DNA of 18,112 bases, from positions 8,735 to 26,846 of the forward strand of contig JANXBC010000011.1 in NCBI GenBank assembly GCA_025060555.1, given 5' to 3'. The position numbers and the translations under genes are program-made. This document shows positions 7,353 through 13,621 of the stretch, piece after piece. The stretch's first letter is position 1. Each line of letters starts with the position of its first letter. This DNA comes from Candidatus Bipolaricaulota bacterium. Lineage in GTDB: Bacteria; Bipolaricaulota; Bipolaricaulia; Bipolaricaulales; Bipolaricaulaceae. A model generated the notes under the pieces. The model was not told the origin of the DNA. It made no database searches and saw nothing but the letters and a program-made list of their open reading frames with translations.

Positions 7353-8306
7353 ATGGGCACAACGCGGGGATTGCGATTAGATCGCTTCTTTGTGGGCGAA
7401 GGGGAAGGGGGAGAACGAGTAGACCGGTTTTTGGCGCGGAAACTCGGGATATCCCGGTCCCTGGCCCACCGGCTTTTGCGCGCCGGCACCGTTCAAGTCA
7501 ATGGAAATACCGTGGAGCCGAGCCGAAGGCTTAACCCCGGGGAGGAGGTCCAAGTGCACTGGGCGGGGCCGGGCCTGAAGCCCACGCCTTTCCCCCTCCC
7601 CATCATCTATGAGGATGAGGCCATTGTAGTGGTGAACAAGCCGCGCGGACTTCCAGTTCATCCCGTGGGGCCAAGCGAAGAGGCCACAGTAGTCACAGCC
7701 TTGCTCGCGCGTGGACCGTTGGCCGGAGGTAGTCCCGAGCGCCCGGGGGTCGTCCACCGCCTCGATGCCGCCACCACCGGGGTCCTGGTCCTGTCCCGCA
7801 CGGAGCGCGCTTACCGTGCGCTTGTGCAACAATTCAAGGAAAGAAAAATTCTGAAGGAGTACTTAGCGGTTGTAGAGGGCGAGGTGGAGGTGGACGAGGG
7901 GGTGATAAAGGGCCGCATTGGGCGAGATCCTCATGCGCCTTGGCGTATGGATGTCCAGGACAGCGGAAAAGAGGCACAAACCGAGTTTACCGTGCTGTCC
8001 CGAAAGGGTGGAAGAAGCCTCCTCCTTGTTCGTCCCGTGACGGGCCGTACTCACCAAATCCGTTTACATTTGAAAGCCATTGGGCATCCGATAGTAGGGG
8101 ACGAATTGTACGGGAAGGGATCCGGTCCTCTTCTTCTTCACGCGCTGCGGCTTGGACTTTTCCATCCTATTGGCGGGGATTGGCGGGAATTCCAGGCCCC
8201 GCCGCCTCCGGAGTTCCACGCCTGGTTTGCTGAAGAAGGTAATAAATTCCTGCGCCAAACTGAGCGGCAATCGCCGCCCAGTACGCCCAAACGCCTTGGG
8301 GGGTGA
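7353..8306 (+). CDS. rluD: RluD/RluA-family 23S rRNA pseudouridine synthase with S4 domain
   Basis: The enzyme isomerises specific uridines in large-subunit rRNA. An N-terminal S4 RNA-binding domain (about 10-70, RVDRFLARKLGISRSLAHRLL) is followed by the pseudouridine synthase core. The core has VNKPRGLPVHP (about 92-102), the catalytic loop HRLDAATTGVLVLSR (about 133-147, nucleophilic Asp in HRLD), KEYLAVVEGE and GRTHQIRLHLKAIGHPIVGD near 230-250. The ATG at 7353 is given as start. A TTG at 7347, exactly six bases after the -10, would give a protein two residues longer and a leaderless message. The last 140 bases overlap pgsA in antisense. RluD itself is likely from the S4 domain, but RluA-family specificity for particular uridines cannot be assigned from sequence alone. 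Confidence 0.93.
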   Translation: MGTTRGLRLDRFFVGEGEGGERVDRFLARKLGISRSLAHRLLRAGTVQVNGNTVEPSRRLNPGEEVQVHWAGPGLKPTPFPLPIIYEDEAIVVVNKPRGLPVHPVGPSEEATVVTALLARGPLAGGSPERPGVVHRLDAATTGVLVLSRTERAYRALVQQFKERKILKEYLAVVEGEVEVDEGVIKGRIGRDPHAPWRMDVQDSGKEAQTEFTVLSRKGGRSLLLVRPVTGRTHQIRLHLKAIGHPIVGDELYGKGSGPLLLHALRLGLFHPIGGDWREFQAPPPPEFHAWFAEEGNKFLRQTERQSPPSTPKRLGG

Positions 8307-8703
8307 GGAAGAGGAGACCGGTGGCCAGGGCGGTGAGGGCGGCGGCGGCTTTCCCCGCCCAGCGCGCCCGCAATGTGGCCTTTTGCCGCCAAAGGACCAA
8401 CGTCCCAATGCCTATCCCTATCTGGGGGAGAAGGAAAAGGAGGACGGCAGAGAGGGGAAGGAGCCCAACGGCGTGGAAGGCCACGCAAAGGGAAAAGTAA
8501 AAAACTTTGTCCACAAAGGGGTCGAGGAGCTGGCCGAGGACAGTGGGGCGTTCCCGCCGGGCTACCCAGCCATCCAAGATATCCGTCGCCACCCCAAACA
8601 GGAAAAGACCAAGGCCCAAATCAGCTTTTTTCCCAAGGACAGCCCAGGTCATTGGAGCGACCACGCTCAGGCGAATGAGGGTGAGAAGGTTGGCCCAAGT
8701 CAC
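8167..8703 (-). CDS. pgsA: CDP-alcohol phosphatidyltransferase, probably CDP-diacylglycerol-glycerol-3-phosphate 3-phosphatidyltransferase
   Basis: This integral membrane enzyme makes phosphatidylglycerol phosphate from CDP-diacylglycerol and glycerol-3-phosphate. The complete family signature D-x2-DG-x2-AR-x8-G-x3-D-x3-D is present as DILDGWVARRERPTVLGQLL followed by DPFVD, and about five hydrophobic helices surround it. I chose the GTG at 8703 because the protein then starts TWANLLTLIRL, like PgsA homologues (PNLLTLLR). Frame-open sequence upstream to 8766 has no family character. No Shine-Dalgarno precedes the GTG. Possible -10 boxes are TAGAAT (8725-8720) and TAACAT (8716-8711), the latter giving an almost leaderless start. 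The final helix lies in the part that overlaps rluD in antisense. Another CDP-alcohol transferase substrate is possible, but PgsA is the usual single-copy form. Confidence 0.9.
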   Translation of the reverse strand: MTWANLLTLIRLSVVAPMTWAVLGKKADLGLGLFLFGVATDILDGWVARRERPTVLGQLLDPFVDKVFYFSLCVAFHAVGLLPLSAVLLFLLPQIGIGIGTLVLWRQKATLRARWAGKAAAALTALATGLLFLTPQGVWAYWAAIAAQFGAGIYYLLQQTRRGTPEAAGPGIPANPRQ

Positions 8704-8751
8704 AGGGAGAATGTTACTTATTCTAAGCGGGAAATCTAGCACGGGTTTGGT

Positions 8752-8757
8752 TATAAT
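8752..8757 (+). promoter_or_regulatory. -10 element of the COG2403 GTPase gene
   Basis: A perfect TATAAT stands 35 bases before the ATG at 8793. No good -35 hexamer is seen 16-18 bases upstream. A leader of about 29 bases would carry a GAGGTG Shine-Dalgarno at 8781-8786. This promoter is therefore leadered, unlike the neighbouring rimP one, and it diverges from pgsA. Confidence 0.55.
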
Positions 8758-8792
8758 AGAACGCACAAACCGACCAATTCGAGGTGAACCTC

Positions 8793-10103
8793 ATGCGCAG
8801 GACCAAGGTCATCATCATGGGTGCAGCTGGGCGGGACTTTCACAACTTCAACGTGGTTTTCCGGGATAACCCGGAGTACGAGGTGGTGGCCTTCACCGCC
8901 GCGCAAATCCCGGGCATCGCCGGGCGGCGGTACCCGCCGGAGCTGGCTGGCCCCCTCTACCCTGAAGGTATCCCCATTGAACCCGAGGAGCGCTTGGCCG
9001 AGCTAATCCAGCGCAATCAGGTGGATCGGGTGGTTTTCGCCTATTCCGACGTGTCCCATCAATATGTGATGGAGCGCGCGGCTATCGCTCAAGCCGCGGG
9101 AGCAGACTTCTGGCTCCTTGGCCCCTCCGCCACCCAACTCCCCGCGAAAAGGCCGGTGGTGGCAGTCTGCGCTGTCCGCACTGGGTGCGGGAAATCCCAA
9201 ACAACGCGTAAGGTTGTGCGGATCCTAAAGTCCTGGGGAAAGAAAGTGGTGGTGGTGCGTCATCCCATGCCTTATGGGGACCTCCGCAGGCAAGTGGCCC
9301 AGAGGTTCGCAACCTTTGCCGATCTTGATCGCTATAACTGCACTATCGAGGAACGCGAGGAGTTCGAGCCCCATTTGCGCGAAGGCACGGTGGTCTATGC
9401 CGGTGTGGATTACAGAAAAGTTTTGGAAATGGCAGAGCAAGAGGCCGATGTGATCGTCTGGGACGGGGGAAACAATGACTTCCCGTTCTTTAAGACCGAT
9501 GTGCTGATTGTCGTGGCTGATCCCCTCCGTGTTGGCCATGAGCGGACCTACTGGCCGGGCTCCGTGAACATCCGCATGGCGAATGTAGTGGTGATCAATA
9601 AGGTGGACACCGCGGGCATTGCGGACATCGAGCGGCTGAGGGAATCCGTGGCTGAGCTCAACCCGCGCGCCCGCCTGATCGAGGCCGCTTCCCCCATCCT
9701 TGTGGAGGAGCCAGCGTTAGTGGCGGGAAAGAGGGTTTTGGTCATTGAGGATGGGCCTACAGTCACCCATGGGGAGATGCCCTTTGGTGCGGGAGCGGTG
9801 GCCGCCCGGAAACTGCGGGCCACGCTGGTTGATCCCCGGCCCTACGCGGTGAACTCCATTAAAGACGCGTTTGAATCATATCCCCATCTTGGGCCGGTCC
9901 TCCCGGCCATGGGCTATGGGGACCATCAGTTAGAAGATCTGGCGGAGACCATCCGGCGCGTTCCCTGTGAAACCATCCTCGTGGCCACGCCGGTAGACCT
10001 GCGGCGGATCTTAGACCTTCCTAAGCCCGCCACCCGCGTGAGCTACGAGCTCCAAGAGATCGGCCATCCCACGTTGGAAGAGGTCTTACGGGAGCTCTTA
10101 TGA
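8793..10103 (+). CDS. COG2403 predicted GTPase, cyclic 2,3-diphosphoglycerate synthetase-like
   Basis: The 436-residue protein begins with a Rossmann-like segment (TKVIIMGAAGRDFHNFN, about 4-20). It continues with a P-loop NTPase domain: RTGCGKSQTT near 129-138 (Walker A), VVRHPMPYGDL, VWDGGNNDFPFF near 222 (Walker B-like) and INKVD near 268-272 (a guanine-specificity-like NKxD). This matches the bacterial and archaeal family named after cyclic 2,3-diphosphoglycerate synthetase of methanogens. Bacterial members are of unproven function, so the enzyme name should not be transferred. I prefer the ATG at 8793 over the GTG at 8784 because GAGGTG lies six bases before it. The gene stands alone between a promoter and a strong terminator, so it is probably monocistronic. 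Its neighbours (pgsA, a secreted hypothetical protein) do not suggest a pathway. Confidence 0.88.
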   Translation: MRRTKVIIMGAAGRDFHNFNVVFRDNPEYEVVAFTAAQIPGIAGRRYPPELAGPLYPEGIPIEPEERLAELIQRNQVDRVVFAYSDVSHQYVMERAAIAQAAGADFWLLGPSATQLPAKRPVVAVCAVRTGCGKSQTTRKVVRILKSWGKKVVVVRHPMPYGDLRRQVAQRFATFADLDRYNCTIEEREEFEPHLREGTVVYAGVDYRKVLEMAEQEADVIVWDGGNNDFPFFKTDVLIVVADPLRVGHERTYWPGSVNIRMANVVVINKVDTAGIADIERLRESVAELNPRARLIEAASPILVEEPALVAGKRVLVIEDGPTVTHGEMPFGAGAVAARKLRATLVDPRPYAVNSIKDAFESYPHLGPVLPAMGYGDHQLEDLAETIRRVPCETILVATPVDLRRILDLPKPATRVSYELQEIGHPTLEEVLRELL

Positions 10104-10116
10104 GGTAAAGGTTCCG

Positions 10117-10156
10117 GGGCGGGCCGGACAAAGGGCCAGTGGCGCCCGCCCTTTTT
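10117..10156 (+). terminator. Intrinsic terminator after the GTPase gene
   Basis: GGGCGGGC (10117-10124) pairs perfectly with GCCCGCCC (10144-10151) and is followed at once by five T residues (10152-10156). The 19-base loop can itself pair GGCC with GGCC partly. It starts 13 bases after the TGA of the GTPase gene. Confidence 0.85.
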
Positions 10157-10185
10157 CACTGTCTTACTTCATCCTCCCTTGCTAG

Positions 10186-10202
10186 CCTCCTCGCAAAGGA
10201 GG
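10186..10202 (+). promoter_or_regulatory. Ribosome binding site with a possible sequestering hairpin
   Basis: The strong Shine-Dalgarno AAAGGAGG seven bases before the ATG at 10210 can pair with CCTCC (10186-10190) across a seven-base loop, giving a five-pair stem that would hide it. With such a short, purine/pyrimidine-biased motif this may be chance. Confidence 0.3.
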
Positions 10203-10209
10203 GATAAAC

Positions 10210-11109
10210 ATGCGCATGAAGTGGTGGGTCTTGCCCTTTATGTTTCTCGCCTTTGCAAGCATGGCTCAAGAAATCTCTTTCTCCGGAGCCGTGGGTATGG
10301 ACTTTCTTTTCACCCCCGCGAGCTCTTTTTCCATGCAGTCTGCCCTCACCCTGACGATGGACGTGGGAAAAGGTGGGGTGAAAAGCCAAACGATCTTGTC
10401 CCTCACCGGCCTAGAGGCTGAGCACCTTTGGCTTTGGCTGAATTTCCAGGGCGTCACTTTGAAAAGCGGTCTCACTTTTGATCCCTGCTTCTCCCGCTGG
10501 ACCTTGAGCGCAAGCGGTGGCTGCTGTGCGTTCTTCCTGGGCGGGACGTTCCTCCTTGGAAATTTGGCCCATATTTGCCAGACGCCAGATTACACCATCG
10601 GCTTAATCCTAGAGTTTGGGGTGGGTGGAGAGCCGGGGTTCCTGGCCCGCAGCCTCACCGGCTTTGGCGTCAGTGGCCTCTACGCCTTGATCGACGGGGA
10701 TCCCTGGACGGACGTGACCCTTGTCCCCGGCTGGTTCTTCGAAGAGGAACTTTTGCACTTCGTTTGGTCCACCCAGTGCCTGCGCGTCTACACCACCTGG
10801 ATGTTCGCCTACACGGGGTTGGGGTTCGGAGAGTTGGGAGTGAACTACCGCTTTACCCAGCCAATTGTGGACTTGGGTGCAGCCCTTCGTTTCAATAGCA
10901 CCCTCAGCTTGGCCTGGGCTAAACTTTACCTTGGTGTTAGCGTAGACCCCGTGTCCGTTTATTCCGCTACAGCCTTCAACTTTTCCGGCCTCCTTTGGGA
11001 AGAAATCGGCATAAAAATCCAGTTCTCCCAGGTCCTCATCTATTCCACGACCCGCTTCGATCTAAGCGGCCTCGATTGGATTGCGGTGGGATTCGAGCTC
11101 AAGTTTTAA
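10210..11109 (+). CDS. Secreted beta-rich hypothetical protein, possible outer-membrane barrel
   Basis: I do not recognise the family. The 299-residue product starts with a clear signal peptide: basic MRMK, hydrophobic WWVLPFMFLAF, and cleavage likely after ASMA (residue 19). The mature part is rich in Gly, Phe, Trp, Leu and Thr, with alternating hydrophobic and polar residues, repeated short segments such as SLTGLEAE, GLTFDPCF and GFGVSGLYAL, and almost no long helices. It ends ELKF, with a terminal Phe as in many outer-membrane beta-barrels. Five Cys residues, including a CC pair, are unusual for a barrel. A ribosome binding site, AAAGGAGG, precedes the ATG. The gene converges on the DUF1573-rhodanese gene, and the stop codons share one TTAA. 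A porin-like or surface role is inference only. Confidence 0.75.
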   Translation: MRMKWWVLPFMFLAFASMAQEISFSGAVGMDFLFTPASSFSMQSALTLTMDVGKGGVKSQTILSLTGLEAEHLWLWLNFQGVTLKSGLTFDPCFSRWTLSASGGCCAFFLGGTFLLGNLAHICQTPDYTIGLILEFGVGGEPGFLARSLTGFGVSGLYALIDGDPWTDVTLVPGWFFEEELLHFVWSTQCLRVYTTWMFAYTGLGFGELGVNYRFTQPIVDLGAALRFNSTLSLAWAKLYLGVSVDPVSVYSATAFNFSGLLWEEIGIKIQFSQVLIYSTTRFDLSGLDWIAVGFELKF

Positions 11110-12152
11110 GAGCCTTTGATCATGAAATCCGAGCCATAGCGGATGCGCCACTGGGGGAGCCCGCCGATGAGAGCATAAGCGCGGGTTAAGCCCAGGGTCT
11201 GGAGGAATTGGGCGGCCTCCGCGGCGACCCCTTCGCCCTCGTCCACGCAGAAGATGTAGGGCTGCAGCTCAGGAGCCTGGGCCGTTGCGGGGAGAAGGTG
11301 AGGGAGAATGGCGTCTAGCCCCGTTTGTCCCACGTAAATGGCCCCGGCCAAATGCTCCTGAGCGAAGGCCTCGGGCGTACGGAAGTCCAGAATAATCAGG
11401 TACTCCTGGGCGAGCTGGGAGGGGCTTACCCCACCTGGGGAAACCACGGGCTCCGCCGCAGGGATTTCACCGACCAAGAGATAGTCCCCGAGCTCTTTGG
11501 TCCAGCCAGCTAGGCCACCGGCCAGCACGCGTGTGGCCCAAAAGCCTTGCCGCCGGAGGGATTCCGCTACGGAAAAACCAGTTTCCCCAGCTGCGTCGCA
11601 CACATAAATTGTGCCCATCGGCAGCCAAGAAACGGCCCCGGGGATTTCCGCGACGGGAACATTGACCGCACCCAACAGATGTCCGCGGGCAAAAGCCTGG
11701 CGATCCCGCACATCCAAAATAAGCCGATAACGGTAGCGCAACATGTAGGCCGTTTCCTCGTAGAGGGCATGAGGGGCGACGTAGCCCTGGATCGCCAAAC
11801 GGATCTGCGGGGCCTCAGGGTCGTCAGAGTACACGTACACATACCTTACCACCTGATTACCGCCGTAGCCGGTGGATTCGAACCGCACCTCCAAGGCTAT
11901 GGACTCACCCGGAGCCAAGGAGGTTTTGTGCAGGGGAGCACTGGTGCAGCCACATGTGGTCTTAGGTTGTTGGGTGAAAGTGAGCACAGAATCGCCCACA
12001 TTGCTCAAGATGAAGTTGTGGACAACAAGGACTCCCTCTTTAACCTCCCCAAAATCGTAAACTTCCTCGGATACGGAAAGCCGAGGCGTTGCTAAAGCCA
12101 CAGGGGAAAAGCACAAACTCCCTCCGATGATTCCCACCAAAACCCACTTCAT
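11106..12152 (-). CDS. Secreted DUF1573 protein fused to two rhodanese domains
   Basis: The 348-residue product has a signal peptide (about 1-21, KWVLVGIIGGSLCF, ending ALA). A DUF1573 domain follows (about 24-128), with the family motif TTCGCT (Cys67, Cys69), VYDFGEVKEG and an Ig-like beta pattern. Two rhodanese domains come next, about 132-222 (LILDVRDRQAFARGHLLGA, putative Cys185) and 240-338 (LIILDFRTPEAFAQEHLAGA, putative Cys302). Rhodaneses carry sulfur as a cysteine persulfide. Here the active-site loops read CDAAGE and CVDEGE, acidic rather than the usual basic CRSGxR. I chose the ATG at 12152 because AGGAGGTG precedes it and the signal peptide starts there; the open frame to 12233 is not supported. 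The product is probably periplasmic or surface-attached. A role in sulfur or redox handling is inferred from the domains. Confidence 0.9.
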   Translation of the reverse strand: MKWVLVGIIGGSLCFSPVALATPRLSVSEEVYDFGEVKEGVLVVHNFILSNVGDSVLTFTQQPKTTCGCTSAPLHKTSLAPGESIALEVRFESTGYGGNQVVRYVYVYSDDPEAPQIRLAIQGYVAPHALYEETAYMLRYRYRLILDVRDRQAFARGHLLGAVNVPVAEIPGAVSWLPMGTIYVCDAAGETGFSVAESLRRQGFWATRVLAGGLAGWTKELGDYLLVGEIPAAEPVVSPGGVSPSQLAQEYLIILDFRTPEAFAQEHLAGAIYVGQTGLDAILPHLLPATAQAPELQPYIFCVDEGEGVAAEAAQFLQTLGLTRAYALIGGLPQWRIRYGSDFMIKGS

Positions 12153-12204
12153 AGCCACCTCCTGGGCAAACACACGTTGTAGGATAGAATGTTCTCCAAA
12201 AAGG

Positions 12205-12233
12205 AGTGTAATGCTTCTTAGGTTTAGGCTCAA
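12205..12233 (-). promoter_or_regulatory. Candidate promoter of the DUF1573-rhodanese gene
   Basis: On the minus strand TTGAGC (12233-12228) and TACACT (12210-12205) are separated by 17 bases, three mismatches in the -35 and two in the -10. It would give a leader of about 46 bases carrying the AGGAGGTG ribosome binding site. Confidence 0.4.
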
Positions 12234-12364
12234 TTTGACCTTGGTGGATAAAAAGGGACTGTACTTCTTTACTCCTTTTCGGCCGATGTGCGGGCTCCTC
12301 CCATCAAGAAGCGGGCATCTCCGCTCGCATCCAAGGGGTTCAGAACCTCATGCGCAGCTTATGA

Positions 12365-12387
12365 TTTCCAACCACCGGAGTTGGAAA
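12365..12387. repeat. Perfect 8-base inverted repeat with 7-base loop
   Basis: TTTCCAAC and GTTGGAAA flank CACCGGA. It is not followed by a T-run on either strand, so it is not a normal intrinsic terminator. It could be an operator or part of a structured transcript. Confidence 0.5.
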
Positions 12388-12517
12388 GGGAATCCCGGGG
12401 CCTCAACCTTGTGGTGTTGGGTTGACTGGTTGATCCCGCGGCGTTCGGTGTAAAGCTTTGGCCACGGGTGTGCAGCTTGCGGTTTTGGATTAGATCCGCC
12501 TGCGAAAGGAGGGCATG

Positions 12518-13066
12518 ATGAAAGAGCTTCTAGAGGTCATCGAGGGGCGGCGGAGCGTTCTGCGGTTCAAACCGGATCCTATCCCCAATGCAGACTTAGA
12601 GAAGATCTTGGAGGCGGGAAGATGGGCCCCGTCCTACGCCAATTCCCAGCCTTGGAAATTCATCGTCGTGCGCGATCCCGAAAGGAGGAGGGCACTTGGT
12701 GCGTTAGTGGAACGGATTTTGGTTTTTCGTCCTGGCCGGGTGGCCCTATCCTCGCCGGGCGTGGGTGAGGCCCCGGTGGTCATCGCGGTGGTGGTTGATC
12801 CCGCGCGGAGTCCCCTGCACCACCTCGAGGCTGGCGCGGCAGCGGCCCAAAACATGGCCCTTATGGCCCATGTCCTGGGCTACGGTTCCTTTTGGGCGGG
12901 AGTGGCTGGCCGAGGGGAAGTGGAACGGGAAATCAAAAGGATCCTGCGTGTGCCGCGGGGCATGCGCGTGGTCGCTCTCCTTCCCCTGGGAAAACCCGCT
13001 TATGAGCCGGAGCCAGGGCAACGCTTCCCTCTCGCGGAAATTGTCGTTCAAGAACAAATGGGCTAG
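12518..13066 (+). CDS. Nitroreductase-family FMN-dependent oxidoreductase
   Basis: The product, about 182 residues, has the nitroreductase fold signatures. RRSVLRFKPDPIP (about 10-22) carries the FMN phosphate-binding Arg pair, GRWAPSYANSQPWKFIVV (about 34-51) the family APSxxNxQPW motif, and EAGAAAAQNMALMAHVLGYGSFW (about 105-127) the dimer and FMN helix. LLPLGKPAYEP (about 158-168) is the family C-terminal motif. Such enzymes reduce nitro compounds, quinones or flavins with NAD(P)H; the physiological substrate is unknown. Two ATGs stand in tandem. I chose 12518 because AGGAGG lies five bases before it, against two for 12515. The gene seems to be single and converges with the phosphodiesterase gene after 61 bases that hold no clear terminator. 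Confidence 0.93.
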   Translation: MKELLEVIEGRRSVLRFKPDPIPNADLEKILEAGRWAPSYANSQPWKFIVVRDPERRRALGALVERILVFRPGRVALSSPGVGEAPVVIAVVVDPARSPLHHLEAGAAAAQNMALMAHVLGYGSFWAGVAGRGEVEREIKRILRVPRGMRVVALLPLGKPAYEPEPGQRFPLAEIVVQEQMG

Positions 13067-13127
13067 TGCGCCCCGTTGCTCTCTTCGGTGTGAGGGGACT
13101 ACGGATGTGCTATGCGCGCACAGCCAA

Positions 13128-13610
13128 TCAAAGCGTGAGGATCTCGGCGCGCAGAGTTTCCAAATCCACAAGAGCGTAGGTTGCGCGCCCGCTGAGCCAG
13201 CCCCCAAGCTCGCCGGGGTTGAGCACGAGCGGCTGCCCCTCCCGCAGCTCCGGCCGGTGAGTATGTCCGTAGATCACAAGATCATAACGACCTGAGGCGG
13301 CCAAAGCCTCCATGGCCCGGGGTTCATGCATGAGCACAATGCGCCTGCCCACGAGCATCAACTCGTGTGGGCCGGGATTTATTTCCCCTACACCCCTGAA
13401 TCGCTCAAGAAGATAAAGTTTGTCTCCGTCGTTGTTACCGAAAACCCCAATCATCCCCATACCGACCTCACGAAATGGCTCGGCGGTAAAGGGCGATACA
13501 AAGTCACCCGCATGTAATACGAGGGTAACGCCCCGTTCCCGAAGCGATGTTAAACATTTGCGGAGATGCACAAGATTATCATGGGAGTCAGAGATGACCC
13601 CGATCCACAT
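13128..13610 (-). CDS. YfcE/MJ0936-type calcineurin-like phosphodiesterase
   Basis: The 160-residue protein contains all metal-binding motifs of this small metallophosphoesterase family: ISDSHDN (Asp8, His10), HAGDF (Asp36), FGNNDGD (Asn59 or Asn60), LMHEP (His95) and YGHTHRP (His116, His118), and NPGE near the C-terminus. Homologues hydrolyse phosphodiesters such as cyclic nucleotides or bis-p-nitrophenyl phosphate in vitro with a two-metal centre; the natural substrate is usually unknown. It is much shorter than YmdB (about 260 residues), so it is not the missing partner of rny and spoVS. AAAGGAGG precedes the ATG at 13610. The gene follows thrC by 11 bases and is the last of the rsmD operon. 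Confidence 0.94.
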   Translation of the reverse strand: MWIGVISDSHDNLVHLRKCLTSLRERGVTLVLHAGDFVSPFTAEPFREVGMGMIGVFGNNDGDKLYLLERFRGVGEINPGPHELMLVGRRIVLMHEPRAMEALAASGRYDLVIYGHTHRPELREGQPLVLNPGELGGWLSGRATYALVDLETLRAEILTL

Positions 13611-13621
13611 CGTTGCCTCCT

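Larger units (their letters stand above)
12153..12517. other. Gene-poor spacer between divergent DUF1573-rhodanese and nitroreductase genes
   Basis: I find no coding frame with family features and no tRNA cloverleaf in these 365 bases. It contains the likely promoter of the DUF1573-rhodanese gene at its left end and the Shine-Dalgarno AAAGGAGGG of the nitroreductase at its right end. Between these are several inverted repeats: CCTTGG (12239-12244) with CCAAGG (12331-12336), AGCGG with CCGCT (12310-12325), GGTTC with GAACC (12337-12347), and a perfect eight-base stem at 12365-12387. A structured non-coding RNA or 5' leader is possible but unproven. I see no convincing plus-strand promoter for the nitroreductase. 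Confidence 0.5.

Noticed and set aside
8152..8739. 195-codon plus-strand open frame opposite pgsA
   Set aside because: The complete CDP-alcohol transferase signature lies on the minus strand. The plus frame is low-complexity Gly/Lys/Glu-rich without motifs.
11866..11896. GGTTCGAATCC on the minus strand, identical to a tRNA T-arm consensus
   Set aside because: It lies inside the DUF1573 coding frame (VRFESTGY). The flanking bases do not form a five-pair T stem and no acceptor or anticodon arm is seen.
12153..12233. N-terminal extension of the DUF1573-rhodanese protein to 12233
   Set aside because: A good Shine-Dalgarno and signal peptide start at 12152, and the extension would cover the likely promoter.
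13067..13127. Possible bidirectional terminator between nitroreductase and phosphodiesterase genes
   Set aside because: A TGTGC/GCACA stem can be drawn, but there is no T-run on either strand and the stem is only five pairs.
13128..13610. Small phosphodiesterase as a displaced YmdB partner of rny-spoVS
   Set aside because: It is about 100 residues shorter than YmdB and carries the YfcE-type GHTH pattern, so it belongs to another subfamily.
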